From: JADJPO01 sp046330955
GTDB lineage: Bacteria; Actinomycetota; Actinomycetes; Actinomycetales; Kineosporiaceae
Length of the DNA: 64,000 nt
NCBI GenBank assembly: GCA_046330955.1
Contig: JAXLRT010000021.1
Span: forward strand, 45,648 to 109,647
Reading direction: 5' to 3'
Shown in pieces: positions 9,378-18,399 of the stretch; position 1 is the first letter of the stretch, and each line of letters begins with the position of its first letter. The translations under genes were made by a program, and so were the position numbers. The notes beneath the pieces were generated by a model. It saw nothing but the letters and a program-made list of their open reading frames with translations. It was not told where the DNA came from and searched no databases.

Positions 9378-11021
9378 TCATGGGGTCGTGGCGGCAGTGC
9401 GGGTGGTGGCCGGGCCGGCGCCGGCCGCGTTCAACGGGGTCACCACCACGGTGTAGGTCCGCCCCGCCCGCAAGCCGATCAACGTCACACCCCGCCGCCC
9501 CGCCCCGTACTCGGAGTCATCCGAAGACCAACTCCGACCATCGGCACCACTCTCGCTCCACGACAACCGGTAACTCGTCGCCCCCGTCGCCGCACCCCAG
9601 GCCAGATCCAAGGTCGAGGCCGTGGCCCCCGACAAACTCATCGACGACACCGCCGACGGGCGCTGAACCACGCCAACCGGCGAGGTGGGCACTGGTGCCG
9701 ACGGCACTCCCGATGGTCCACTGGACGTGCCCGGGGCGCGGGTCACCGAAGCTCGCGGTCCCACGTGGGTGGGAGGCGCGACCACCGGAGCACCCGGCGC
9801 TGAGGCTGCGGAACCCGGCATCGAGGCCACTGGCGTCGACCCGATGGCCGAGGCGGCAGCGGACGGAGCCCGCACAGCCCCGCTGGCCGCCGCCGCGGAG
9901 CCGGCAGAAGTGGCGGCTGTGCCCTGGTCTGCCCCACGGCCGAACGAGAACCAACCCACCGGCAGAGCGATGGCCGCACCCACTGCCACCGCGGCCAGAG
10001 TCACCCACCCCGGTCGTGCAGCCACGCGACGAGAGGGTGGTGCGACAACCTCCAGGTCGGGGAGGGCAGAAGGAGGGCGGTGGGCGGCTGGAACGCGCAC
10101 AACGGTGGCAGCGTCGTGGGCCAACAGGCCGGGAGCCGGGGCGCGGAGGGGAAGCGGCGCTGCCCGAGCCATCGGCACGGTCGAGGCTGCCTGGAACCTC
10201 GAGGGCGTCAGCTGGAGAAGCCGCTCGGCGAGCTCCGACGACGATGGACGTTGCTCGGGCCGCTTCGCGAGCATCGACTCGATCAGCTGCCACAGCGGGT
10301 CCGGGATCTCTGTGGGGCGCGGAACGGCGTCCTGCGCATGGGCACGCAACATCGCGACCGGGTTCTCGGCAGCGAAGGGTTGCCGGCCCGTGGCCCACTC
10401 GTACATCAGCACGCCGAATGCGTAGACGTCGGCCGCAGCGCCCGCCGACCCTCCCAAGGCGACCTCGGGTGCGATATACCCCGGAGTTCCGATCACCGAG
10501 GTCAGATGGGTCGAGGTGTTGCCCATCAGCCGTGAGATGCCGAAATCCGTCAACCTGATACGCGCGGTACCGTCCGGGCCGACCTCTGCCAGGATGTTCT
10601 CCGGCTTCACGTCGCGGTGCACCACCCCTGCCGCATGAACGGCGGCCAAGCCCTGAGCCACCTGCACCATCACCGGCAGCAACTCGTTCAGCGCCTGCGG
10701 CGGCGGCTTCACCGTTCGGAGATTCCCCGAACCGAACAGGTCCATCACGATGCCGAGATCGTCGGATTCGACCACGAGATCGCGCACCCGGACCACCTGG
10801 GGGTGCGTGATCGCACGCAGTAGATCGCGTTCGAGGACAAACCGGGAGACCACATCCGGGACCGAGGCCAGATCATCGCGGAGCAATTTCACGGCAACGT
10901 CGGGCCCCCCGTCGCGCACGGACGCGCGATAGACGCGGCCCATCCCTCCCTTGCCGATCAGTTCACCCAGCACATATCGCGACCCGAAAGCCCGTCCACC
11001 CACCCGTTCCTCCTCCGACAA
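9378..11021 (-). CDS. Membrane Ser/Thr protein kinase with extracellular fibronectin III domain
   Basis: 547 residues. Kinase domain about 14-270: glycine loop GKGGMG (23-28), catalytic Lys45 in VAVKLL, HRDVKPEN (135-142), DFG (159-161) and APE in GYIAPEVA, so all catalytic residues are present. A Pro/Ala linker leads to one membrane helix near 335-355 (WVTLAAVAVGAAIALPVGW). Outside lies a Ser/Ala/Pro-rich stalk and one fibronectin III repeat at the C-terminus. It is divergent from the FHA-ABC exporter across about 190 bp, a pairing that recalls mycobacterial PknF and Rv1747. Confidence 0.9.
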   Translation of the reverse strand: MSEEERVGGRAFGSRYVLGELIGKGGMGRVYRASVRDGGPDVAVKLLRDDLASVPDVVSRFVLERDLLRAITHPQVVRVRDLVVESDDLGIVMDLFGSGNLRTVKPPPQALNELLPVMVQVAQGLAAVHAAGVVHRDVKPENILAEVGPDGTARIRLTDFGISRLMGNTSTHLTSVIGTPGYIAPEVALGGSAGAAADVYAFGVLMYEWATGRQPFAAENPVAMLRAHAQDAVPRPTEIPDPLWQLIESMLAKRPEQRPSSSELAERLLQLTPSRFQAASTVPMARAAPLPLRAPAPGLLAHDAATVVRVPAAHRPPSALPDLEVVAPPSRRVAARPGWVTLAAVAVGAAIALPVGWFSFGRGADQGTAATSAGSAAAASGAVRAPSAAASAIGSTPVASMPGSAASAPGAPVVAPPTHVGPRASVTRAPGTSSGPSGVPSAPVPTSPVGVVQRPSAVSSMSLSGATASTLDLAWGAATGATSYRLSWSESGADGRSWSSDDSEYGAGRRGVTLIGLRAGRTYTVVVTPLNAAGAGPATTRTAATTP

Positions 11022-11210
11022 CCCTGCGCCAGTTCATCATGCGAGGAGGATCGACCACCGCCCCTTCGACCGGTTGAGGCCAGAAATCGCCCGCCACTGC
11101 CATGAGAAGTCATCACCGCCACAGGTCACAGCTGAAGGAAATGGGTGGCTTCGGCTCCGACGTGCGCGATCCTGGCTCCGGGGGAACATCGGCCAGAGGG
11201 GGATACCGGC
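11022..11210. promoter_or_regulatory. Divergent promoter region, kinase and FHA-ABC exporter
   Basis: 189 bp separates the two start codons. A purine-rich GAGGGGGA precedes the GTG of the exporter as a Shine-Dalgarno. No clear hairpin or operator was seen. Both genes must be transcribed outward from here. Confidence 0.5.
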
Positions 11211-13508
11211 GTGTCAGTGCCCGATGACGGGGAAAGGGATCGTGACACGATCTCGGTGACGGTACCCATTCAGGGACGCAGCCTGCGGCTTCGCGGTGAC
11301 GAGGAATTCACCATCGGGCGTAGCCCGAATTGCGCGATCGTGCTGAACGATCCCGGCGTCTCTCGCCTGCATGCCCGAGTGCAGCGCGTCGGGTCGAACT
11401 GGCGGATCCTCGACGCCGGCAGCGCCAACGGCACCTGGCATGACGGGGTGCAGGTCGACCAGATCTCTGTTGCCGGCGAACGGGTCTCGGTACGGGTGGG
11501 TGGCTGGCACGACGGCATCGAGTTGATCTTCGACCCGCCGTCCACCCACCGGGAAGCCGCCCGATTGCATCCGCTCCACGCCGGCCGGATGCGCCTGGGG
11601 CGCGCCCTGGACAACGAGATCGTGTTACCCGATCTGCTGATCTCGCGCCATCACGCCGAACTGGTGATCGGGCCGAACGGGATCCAGCTCACGGATCTGG
11701 GCAGCGCCAACGGCACCTTCGTCGACGGTCGCCCGGTGAACTCGGCGCCACTGCGGGTCGGCGAGACCATCGCCATCGGGCCGTTCCAACTCCACTTCGA
11801 CGGAACCTCACTGCACGAACGGGTCGACAGCGGCGACATCGTCTTCGGTGCGGCCGGGCTCACCGTCGACGTGAGTGGCCGGCGCCTGCTCGACGACGTC
11901 GGCTTCAGCCTGGGACCCCGGACCCTGATGGCCGTGGTGGGTCCCAGCGGGGCCGGCAAGTCCACCCTGCTGGGCACCCTGACCGGCTTGCGGCCCGCGA
12001 CCTCCGGCTCGGTGGCCTACGCCGGCCGCGATCTGTACCGCCACTACGGCGAACTCCGCCAACGCATCGGGTTCGTTCCCCAGGACGACATCCTGCACAC
12101 CGCGCTGACGGTCGAGCAGGCTCTCACCTTCGGCGCGCAACTGCGGTTCCCGGCCGACACGAGTCGCCAGGAACGCGGCGTCCGGGTTCGGGAGGTGGCC
12201 GCCGAGCTGAGCCTGACCGAGCGCCTGGGCACTCCCATCGCTCGGCTCAGTGGCGGTGAGCGTAAGCGGGCCAGCACCGCGCTCGAACTACTCACCCGCC
12301 CCTCCCTGCTGCTGCTCGACGAGCCGACCAGCGGGCTGGACACGGACCTCGACCGGGAGGTGATGACCCGGCTGCGCAGCCTCGCGGACGACGGCCGCAC
12401 CGTGGTGGTGGTGACACACAACCTCGAGCATCTCGACGTCTGCGACGTGGTCATGGTGCTGGCACGGGGCGGCCACGTCGCCTACCTGGGGCCACCCGCC
12501 GCCGCCTTCGACTACTTCGGCGCCCGCACGTGGGCCGATGTGTTCGCGGCACTGAAGACCTCGGACGGCAAGCAGTGGGCCCATCGATTCCGCTCCTGGG
12601 GCCGGCGATCACCGGCATCGGCACCCATGCCCTCGATCGGCCGGGACTCATCGTCGACGCCACTGACCCCATTGGCCCCGCAACGCGCGCCGTCCCCCCT
12701 GGCCCAACTGGGCACGCTGATCCATCGACAGGTGAGGGTCACGCTCGCCGACCGCACCCTCACCACGATCCTGCTGGTGCTGCCGGCGATCCTGGCGGCC
12801 ATCACCCGGGTCATCCCCGGGCAGAACGGCCTGGCCCGGCGCGCGGGCAACACCGATGCCCGACAGTTGCTGCTGGTCCTGATCGTGGGCGCCTCCCTCA
12901 CTGGTGCGGCGACCGCCGTGCGCGAACTGGTCAAGGAGCGGGCGATCTACCGTCGCGAACGAGCCATCGGCTTGTCGAGCGGGATCTACCTGACGTCCAA
13001 GATCCTGGTGTTGGGTCTGATCGCCATGGCCCAGGGCGCCGTCCTGGCGAGCCTGGCGATGCTCGGTCGTCCCCGCGCCAGCGGTGCGCTCGTGCTCGGA
13101 TCGGGCAGTCTCGAGATCACGGTGGTGGTCGCGCTGGTCGCCGCGGTGTCGGCCTGCCTCGGCCTGTGCATCTCGGCGGCGGTGCGGGACGAGAACCAGG
13201 CGATGCCACTGCTGGTGCTGCTGAGCATGGCTCAGCTGGTGTTGTGCGGCGCCCTGGTTCCCGTGGTCGACCGACCCGTGCTCGAACAGCTCAGCTGGCT
13301 CCTCCCGGCGCGGTGGGCCTTCTCGGCGACGGCGGCCACGGTGGGGCTGACCGGCATGTCCCTTCCGACGGCAACCCCCGACCCGACCTGGGAATCCTCG
13401 GCCGCCACGTGGTGGAGCGACGTCGGCATGCTCGCCGCCCTGGCCACACTGGGGGTGGCCCTCGGCTACCTCCTGCTCCGCAGACTGGACCCCCGCACCA
13501 AGCGCTGA
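11211..13508 (+). CDS. ABC exporter with two FHA domains (Rv1747-like)
   Basis: 765 residues. FHA domain 1 (about 15-100) has GRSPNCAIVLNDPGVSRLHA and SANGT; FHA domain 2 (about 125-205) has RALDNEIVLPDLLISRHHA and GSANGTFVDG. The ATPase follows with VGPSGAGKST, LSGGERKRAS and LLLLDEPTSGLD, then an ABC-2 permease part of six or so helices from about residue 525. FHA domains bind phosphothreonine, so the kinase encoded divergently next door is the obvious partner. Mycobacterial Rv1747 has the same order of domains and is phosphorylated by PknF. GTG 11211 is preferred over an upstream ATG because of its Shine-Dalgarno. Confidence 0.88.
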   Translation: MSVPDDGERDRDTISVTVPIQGRSLRLRGDEEFTIGRSPNCAIVLNDPGVSRLHARVQRVGSNWRILDAGSANGTWHDGVQVDQISVAGERVSVRVGGWHDGIELIFDPPSTHREAARLHPLHAGRMRLGRALDNEIVLPDLLISRHHAELVIGPNGIQLTDLGSANGTFVDGRPVNSAPLRVGETIAIGPFQLHFDGTSLHERVDSGDIVFGAAGLTVDVSGRRLLDDVGFSLGPRTLMAVVGPSGAGKSTLLGTLTGLRPATSGSVAYAGRDLYRHYGELRQRIGFVPQDDILHTALTVEQALTFGAQLRFPADTSRQERGVRVREVAAELSLTERLGTPIARLSGGERKRASTALELLTRPSLLLLDEPTSGLDTDLDREVMTRLRSLADDGRTVVVVTHNLEHLDVCDVVMVLARGGHVAYLGPPAAAFDYFGARTWADVFAALKTSDGKQWAHRFRSWGRRSPASAPMPSIGRDSSSTPLTPLAPQRAPSPLAQLGTLIHRQVRVTLADRTLTTILLVLPAILAAITRVIPGQNGLARRAGNTDARQLLLVLIVGASLTGAATAVRELVKERAIYRRERAIGLSSGIYLTSKILVLGLIAMAQGAVLASLAMLGRPRASGALVLGSGSLEITVVVALVAAVSACLGLCISAAVRDENQAMPLLVLLSMAQLVLCGALVPVVDRPVLEQLSWLLPARWAFSATAATVGLTGMSLPTATPDPTWESSAATWWSDVGMLAALATLGVALGYLLLRRLDPRTKR

Positions 13509-13610
13509 ACAGCTGATGGTCGCTTCATCCGTTCACCCGATTGACGAGAAGAGGGCGTCAACGGACCAGGGTCCCGTGTGACCGAAGAGTCGGCTCTTAC
13601 CCTGGCGGGC

Positions 13611-14675
13611 ATGACTGCCCGCCGCCCGGCCGAGAAGGCCTCCCCGCCCGCCCCCGTCGAGGCCGCACCGTCCCCGGACGACGCGTCGCCGGCCGGGTCG
13701 ACCGCCCCCGCGACCGACAGCCCACCCGAGCCGCAGTCCTCGAACGGCGCGCTCGCCGCGGCCGCCGAGGAGATCCAGCGCCTGCGGCACCAGCTCGAGC
13801 CGGACGAGGACCCCGAGCTCGACAGCACCGACGGCGCCGACGGTAAGAAGACGCCCGCGTGGAAGATCGGGTACCCGTACCCGAAGAAGATCAACCGCGA
13901 GGAGTACGAGAAGACCAAGTACGCCCTGCAGATCGAACTGCTGAAGCTGCAGGCGTGGGTCAAGGACACCGGGCAGAAGATCGTGATCCTGTTCGAGGGC
14001 CGCGACGCCGCCGGTAAGGGCGGCTCGATCAAGCGGTTCACCGAGCACATGAACCCCCGCGGCGCCCGCGTGGTCGCCCTGAGCATCCCCACCGAGGTCG
14101 AGCGCGGCCAGTGGTACTTCCAGCGCTACGTCGCCCACCTGCCCACCGCCGGGGAGATCTGCATGTTCGACCGGTCCTGGTACAACCGGGCCGGTGTCGA
14201 GCGGGTGATGGGCTTCTGCACCCCGATCCAGTACCTCGAGTTCATGCGGGAGTGCCCGGACTTCGAGCGGATGCTGGTGAACTCCGGCGTCCACCTGTTC
14301 AAGTTCTGGTTCTCGGTCGGGCAGGAGGAGCAGGCCGCCCGCTTCGCCTCGCGCCGGGTCGACCCGGTCAAGCAGTGGAAGCTGTCCCCCACCGACCTGG
14401 CCAGCCTCGACAAGTGGGACGCCTACACCGAGGCCAAGGAGGCGATGTTCTTCTACACCGACACGCCCGTCGCCCCGTGGACCGTGATCAAGTCCAACGA
14501 CAAGAAGCGCGCCCGGCTCGAGGCGATGCGGGTCGTGCTGTCGCACTTCGACTACCCCGCCAAGGATCACGAGCTGGTCGGCGCGCCGGACCCGCAGATC
14601 GTCGGCAAGGCATCCCAGATCTTCGAGGACGGCGAGCACCCGGGGCACCTGCTGCCCACCCTGCCGACCAGCTGA
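13611..14675 (+). CDS. ppk2: Polyphosphate kinase 2
   Basis: 354 residues. A disordered Pro/Ala/Glu-rich N-terminus of about 90 residues precedes the PPK2 core. The core contains EGRDAAGKGGSIKRF (Walker A type), MFDRSWYNRAGVERVMGF (Walker B and lid) and VNSGVHLFKFWFSV. PPK2 uses inorganic polyphosphate to phosphorylate nucleotides. The ATG at 13611 is chosen because TACCCT lies seven bases upstream, the leaderless promoter layout; an in-frame GTG at 13578 lies upstream of that promoter. Lid-module details cannot tell whether NDP or NMP is preferred. Confidence 0.92.
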   Translation: MTARRPAEKASPPAPVEAAPSPDDASPAGSTAPATDSPPEPQSSNGALAAAAEEIQRLRHQLEPDEDPELDSTDGADGKKTPAWKIGYPYPKKINREEYEKTKYALQIELLKLQAWVKDTGQKIVILFEGRDAAGKGGSIKRFTEHMNPRGARVVALSIPTEVERGQWYFQRYVAHLPTAGEICMFDRSWYNRAGVERVMGFCTPIQYLEFMRECPDFERMLVNSGVHLFKFWFSVGQEEQAARFASRRVDPVKQWKLSPTDLASLDKWDAYTEAKEAMFFYTDTPVAPWTVIKSNDKKRARLEAMRVVLSHFDYPAKDHELVGAPDPQIVGKASQIFEDGEHPGHLLPTLPTS

Positions 14676-14720
14676 CCACCGTGCGCCGCTGACGCGGGGG
14701 GTGGCTCAGCGATCTGCCAC

Positions 14721-15329
14721 TCAGCGATCCGGCCACTCCTCGCGCAGCAGGGCATAGGTGTAGCCGTCGAGCCAGCGGCCCGAGCGGTGCAGGCCGTCCC
14801 GGACGGCGTGACCCTCCCGCCGCAGTCCGACCCGCTCCATCAGCTGCCACGAGGCGGTGTTGTCCGCGAAGCAGCCGGCCACCACCCGGCGCAGACCGAG
14901 CGGCCCGAAGCACAGCTCGATCGCGGCCCGAACCGCCTCGGTGGCATACCCCTTACCCCTCTGATCGGGGTGGAGCGTCCAGCCCAGCTCGGCCTGGACG
15001 CCCTGGGCAACCGCTCGCACCTCGGTCTGGGACCAGGCGTCGTCGATCCTGATCATGAGGTCACCGATCACCTCACCGGCCCGCTCGATGATCACCGTCA
15101 CGGCGAGCCGGTCCGGCGCGCGGAAGTAGCCGGCGTACTGCTCGAACGTCTCCGGGGCGGTGGTGATCCACTCGTAGACCTCGGGCAGGCGCCGGATCGG
15201 CCACGTGGTCCGGTCGTCGTCCGGCACCGCCCGACGCAGGGTCAGGCGGTCGGTGGCGATCGGCCAGGCGAGTCCGGCCAGCGGGTCCTCACTCGGCGGG
15301 GTGTCCGTCACCCCGCCATGGTTCCCCAT
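14721..15329 (-). CDS. GNAT N-acetyltransferase, RimJ-like
   Basis: 202 residues. IATDRLTLRRAVPDDDRT begins the fold, LGWTLHPDQRGKGYATEAVRAAIEL carries the acetyl-CoA loop, and ADNTASWQLMERVGLRREGH is the RimJ/RimL-type motif B. These enzymes acetylate protein N-termini or small amines. ATG 15329 and an in-frame GTG 18 bp later are both possible starts. Convergent with ppk2. Confidence 0.85.
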   Translation of the reverse strand: MGNHGGVTDTPPSEDPLAGLAWPIATDRLTLRRAVPDDDRTTWPIRRLPEVYEWITTAPETFEQYAGYFRAPDRLAVTVIIERAGEVIGDLMIRIDDAWSQTEVRAVAQGVQAELGWTLHPDQRGKGYATEAVRAAIELCFGPLGLRRVVAGCFADNTASWQLMERVGLRREGHAVRDGLHRSGRWLDGYTYALLREEWPDR

Positions 15330-15378
15330 GAGTCCAGGCAGGTCCGCACGAGGTGGTCCCCTCGGGCCGACCGCCGAG

Positions 15379-15780
15379 TCAGTGACCCCAGTGGTGACCG
15401 TGCAGCTTCAGCGTGGAACTGATGATCTTCATCTGGTGCGGCTGCACCCGCGCCGGCAGGCGGCGCCGTCCGATCGCCTCACCGAAGATCGCGTACAGGT
15501 GCGGGAAGCTGGGGTCGCCGGTGGCCATCACCTCGCGCAGCCGCGCGCTGCCCGGCAGTTCGTTCGTCTGGCTGCGGCGACGGTCGGTGCCCAGGAACTT
15601 CAGGGCGGCGTGGTCCAGGACGTGCGAGTGGATCGCCAGACCGGTCAACCCGAGCAGTTCGGCGGTGATGAGCAGACACCCCTGGGTGTCCTCGTCCCAG
15701 GCGGCGAGGCGCTCGTTCACCTCCAGGACCTGCGAGATGGCGACGGTGCGAGTCGACTGCGCGAGCGTGGAAACAGGCAT
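15379..15780 (-). CDS. Uncharacterised protein, 133 residues
   Basis: I do not recognise this protein. It has no signal peptide, membrane helix or cysteine pair. The middle is hydrophobic (TQGCLLITAELLGLTGLAIHSHVLDHAALKFLG) and the end is basic and His-rich (HQMKIISSTLKLHGHHWGH). Codon use is like its neighbours. The ATG follows GGGGG as a weak Shine-Dalgarno. It stands alone on its strand between a GNAT gene and a CoA-binding protein gene. The regular hydrophobic and charged alternation suggests a small helical cytoplasmic protein. Confidence 0.6.
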   Translation of the reverse strand: MPVSTLAQSTRTVAISQVLEVNERLAAWDEDTQGCLLITAELLGLTGLAIHSHVLDHAALKFLGTDRRRSQTNELPGSARLREVMATGDPSFPHLYAIFGEAIGRRRLPARVQPHQMKIISSTLKLHGHHWGH

Positions 15781-16032
15781 GCTGAACCCCCAGGCAGGGA
15801 CGTGATCAGGATGTCGATGACGTCGACGCTGACGGGAACCGACGCCCGCCCCTGTCGGCAGCGACCGCGCTCACTGCAGCATCGGGCCGGCGGCGCCGGC
15901 CATCTTCACCCGATCGGCAGATCAAGTCGGCGGCCCCCCGATGACGAACGGCCCGGTCCGGAGCCCGGCGAGGGGCGAACGCTGGGGGTTCGACCATCCC
16001 GAGAAGGGCGACCATCCCGAAAGGGGTCTGTC
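15781..16032. other. Intergenic region with short direct repeat
   Basis: About 250 bp between divergent genes. The only structure seen is a near-perfect direct repeat CGACCATCCCGAGAAGGG / CGACCATCCCGAAAGGGG just before the CoA-binding protein start. The second unit supplies the AAAGGGG Shine-Dalgarno. No RNA gene recognised. Confidence 0.5.
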
Positions 16033-16509
16033 ATGGCGCGCATCGCCGAGGCCGCCGCCGAGTTCCTCACCGCACGCCGCATCGCCGTCACCGGGGTCTC
16101 GCGGGAGGCCGGATCGCACGGGGGCAACGCCGTCCTGGCCGGATTGCGTCGCCGAGGTTTCGAGGTGATCCCGGTCAATCCGCAGGCCACCGAGCTCGAG
16201 GGGGTGCCCTGCTACCCCACCCTCGCGGCGATCCCCGGTGGCGTGGACGCCGTGGTGATCGCGACCCGGCCCGAACACGCCGCCGCGACCGTGCGCGAGT
16301 GCGCCGAGCTCGGCATCACCAAGGTCTGGATGCACCGGTCGTTGGGCGGCGGCAGTTACAGCGCAGAGGCCGTGGACGTCGCCCGGCAGCTCGGCGTCCG
16401 GCTCATCCCGGGCGGTTGCCCGCTGATGTTCGGTGCGGACGCCGACCGCGGACACCGCATGATGCGCGGCTTCTGCCGACTCACCGGAGCGGTCCCGCGC
16501 CAGGTCTGA
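16033..16509 (+). CDS. CoA-binding protein (YccU family)
   Basis: 158 residues forming one Rossmann CoA-binding domain. ARRIAVTGVSREAGSHGGNAV is the nucleotide loop, VIPVNPQATELEGVPCYPTL is the second strand region, and VWMHRSLGGGSYS followed by GVRLIPGGCPLMFG matches the family's C-terminal block. The family binds CoA but its cellular role is unclear. ATG 16033 is preceded by AAAGGGG; the frame is open far upstream but that part is antisense to other genes. Confidence 0.85.
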   Translation: MARIAEAAAEFLTARRIAVTGVSREAGSHGGNAVLAGLRRRGFEVIPVNPQATELEGVPCYPTLAAIPGGVDAVVIATRPEHAAATVRECAELGITKVWMHRSLGGGSYSAEAVDVARQLGVRLIPGGCPLMFGADADRGHRMMRGFCRLTGAVPRQV

Positions 16510-16521
16510 CCTCTTCCGTGA

Positions 16522-16947
16522 TCAGAGGTCACCGGGACGACGCAGCCGCTTGGTCTCGGAGCGCCGCTTCTTGGCCTCGACCCGCCGTCGTCGGGCCGCG
16601 GCGCTCGGCCGGGTGGGACGGCGCCGAGGCGGCGGCGGTGCAAGGGCCTCTCGCAGCAGGGCCGCGAGCCGATCCCGGGCGGCGCCCCGATTGCGGCGTT
16701 GCGAGCGGTACTCCGAGGCGACCACGACCAGCGTGCCGGCGACGAGGCGGCCGGCGAGCCGGTCCAGCAGGCGTGCCCGCAGCTCATCGGTCAGGCTCGG
16801 CGAGCCCTCGACGTCCCAGATCAGCTCGACCCGCGAATCGGTGGTGTTCACCCCCTGACCGCCGGGCCCGCTCGATCGCGAGAACCGCCAGGTCAGCTCG
16901 CTCGCGGGGATCGCGAGCGAGGCGGTGACCGGCAGGTCGGGCTCCAT
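16522..16947 (-). CDS. arfB: Peptidyl-tRNA hydrolase ArfB, ribosome rescue factor
   Basis: 141 residues. The release-factor-like catalytic domain has FSRSSGPGGQGVNTTDSRVEL, with the GGQ motif that hydrolyses peptidyl-tRNA. The tail (RRRVEAKKRRSETKRLRRPGDL) is the Lys/Arg-rich extension that enters the mRNA channel of stalled ribosomes. Length matches E. coli ArfB/YaeJ. ATG 16947 is chosen because the family begins just before the first strand; the frame extends 12 codons further. Confidence 0.92.
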   Translation of the reverse strand: MEPDLPVTASLAIPASELTWRFSRSSGPGGQGVNTTDSRVELIWDVEGSPSLTDELRARLLDRLAGRLVAGTLVVVASEYRSQRRNRGAARDRLAALLREALAPPPPRRRPTRPSAAARRRRVEAKKRRSETKRLRRPGDL

Positions 16948-17019
16948 GACACCAGCGTCGCAGGTGATCGCGGCCGATCCCACCGTCGCCTGTCACCACC
17001 CCCACCTACGCTGCCCTGC

Positions 17020-17382
17020 ATGGCCCGACGACCTTCGACCGACCCGCACGCCGACCCATCGGACGCCGGCGCCTGCTTCGAGTTCGAGGCCACGCTGTGG
17101 CTCTGGTCGGGTGGGGGTGGCGGGTCGTGGCACTTCGTGACCGTCCCCGAGGACATCAGCGACGAGATCGCCGACCTGACCACCGGGCTCCGGGGCGGCT
17201 TCGGCTCGGTGAAGGTGCGGGCGCACCTCGGGGGGACGGCGTTCGAGACCTCGGTGTTCCCCTCGACCGAGCAGAAGGCCTACATCCTGCCGGTGAAGAA
17301 GTCGGTCCGGACTGCCGAGCGGATCGCTGCCGGCGACCGGCTCGCCGTCCGGATTCAGCTGGTTCATCAGGCACCGTCCTGA
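17020..17382 (+). CDS. DUF1905 domain protein
   Basis: 120 residues. FEFEATLWLWSGGGGGSWHFVTVPEDISDEI and GFGSVKVRAHLGGTAFETSVFP match the DUF1905 beta-barrel family. YILPVKKSVRTAERIAAGDRLAVRI is the conserved C-terminal block. Biochemical function unknown. TACGCT lies seven bases before the ATG, so the message is probably leaderless. Confidence 0.85.
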   Translation: MARRPSTDPHADPSDAGACFEFEATLWLWSGGGGGSWHFVTVPEDISDEIADLTTGLRGGFGSVKVRAHLGGTAFETSVFPSTEQKAYILPVKKSVRTAERIAAGDRLAVRIQLVHQAPS

Positions 17383-17419
17383 CCGCCCGATCCGGGGCGG
17401 CGCACTTCTTGGGTGGTAT

Positions 17420-17438
17420 GTAGTACATCTACTACTAT
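17420..17438 (+). promoter_or_regulatory. Palindromic operator overlapping -10 of ABC/XRE operon
   Basis: A perfect inverted repeat GTAGTA-CATC-TACTAC occupies 17420-17435. A second overlapping palindrome ATGTA-G-TACAT lies at 17418-17428. The likely -10 hexamer TACTAT (17433-17438) shares its right arm and ends seven bases before the ATG of the first gene. A protein bound here would cover the promoter. The XRE regulator at the end of the operon is the natural candidate. Confidence 0.65.
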
Positions 17439-17445
17439 TCACATC

Positions 17446-18399
17446 ATGGCTGCATCCGAGACGGTCATCGAGGTGGCCGGCCTGCACATGTCCTACGGCT
17501 CCACGCCCGTGCTACGCGGGGTCGACCTGCGGCTGAGCGCGGGTGAGGTCGTCGTCCTGCTCGGGCCGAACGGCGCCGGCAAGACCACGACGATCGAGAT
17601 CCTCGAAGGCTTCCGGGCGCCGTCCTCGGGGGTGGTGCGGGTGCTCGGCGTCGAGCCGCTGACCGCGGACGAGGCCTGGCGCGCCCGCGTGGGCGTGGTG
17701 TTGCAGTCCTGGCGCGACCACGCCCGATGGCGGGTGCGCGAATTGCTCGCCCATCTCGGTGAGTTCTACCGTCCTTACGCGACGGCGCAGCGTCCCCGTC
17801 CCTGGGACACCGATGAGCTGCTCGCCCGCGTCGGCCTGTCGGACAAGGCCGATCGACAGATCATGGGGCTGTCCGGTGGCGAGCGCCGCCGGCTCGATGT
17901 CGCGGTCGGCCTCGTCGGACGCCCCGAGTTGCTGTTCCTCGACGAGCCGACGGCGGGCTTCGACCCGCAGGCCCGGCGCGACTTCCACGATCTGATCCGG
18001 AGCCTGGCCGACGCCGATGTCACGATCCTGTTCACCACCCACGACCTCGACGAGGCAGAGCGCCTGGCCGACCGCATCCTGGTACTCGCCGGCGGCCGCA
18101 TCATCGCCGACGCCTCGCCGGATGCGTTGCGGCGTCAGGCCGGCGCCACCACCGAGGTGCGTTGGGCGCGCGACGGCGCCACGCACGTGCACGCCACCGA
18201 GACCCCCGCCGACTACCTGCGCGAGGTGCTGAACACCCCTGGCGGGCCGATCACCGACCTCGAGGTGCGCCGCGCCAGTCTCGAGGAGGCGTATCTGGCG
18301 CTGGTGCACCGTCTCGAGGCGGCCACCCCGGACGACGATCCCGACTCCGCCGTCCGCGATTTCGTCACCACCGCACGGGTTTCGGGGGATGCGCGATGA
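17446..18399 (+). CDS. ABC-2 exporter ATP-binding protein
   Basis: 317 residues. Walker A GPNGAGKTTT, signature LSGGERRRLDVA and Walker B LLFLDEPTAGFD are all intact, with the H-loop in TILFTTHDLDEAE. A C-terminal extension of about 80 residues after the ATPase core is typical of DrrA-like exporters. ATG 17446 is chosen since it starts seven bases after the -10; the in-frame GTG at 17413 lies inside the operator region. It overlaps the permease gene by ATGA, so they are translationally coupled. Confidence 0.9.
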   Translation: MAASETVIEVAGLHMSYGSTPVLRGVDLRLSAGEVVVLLGPNGAGKTTTIEILEGFRAPSSGVVRVLGVEPLTADEAWRARVGVVLQSWRDHARWRVRELLAHLGEFYRPYATAQRPRPWDTDELLARVGLSDKADRQIMGLSGGERRRLDVAVGLVGRPELLFLDEPTAGFDPQARRDFHDLIRSLADADVTILFTTHDLDEAERLADRILVLAGGRIIADASPDALRRQAGATTEVRWARDGATHVHATETPADYLREVLNTPGGPITDLEVRRASLEEAYLALVHRLEAATPDDDPDSAVRDFVTTARVSGDAR

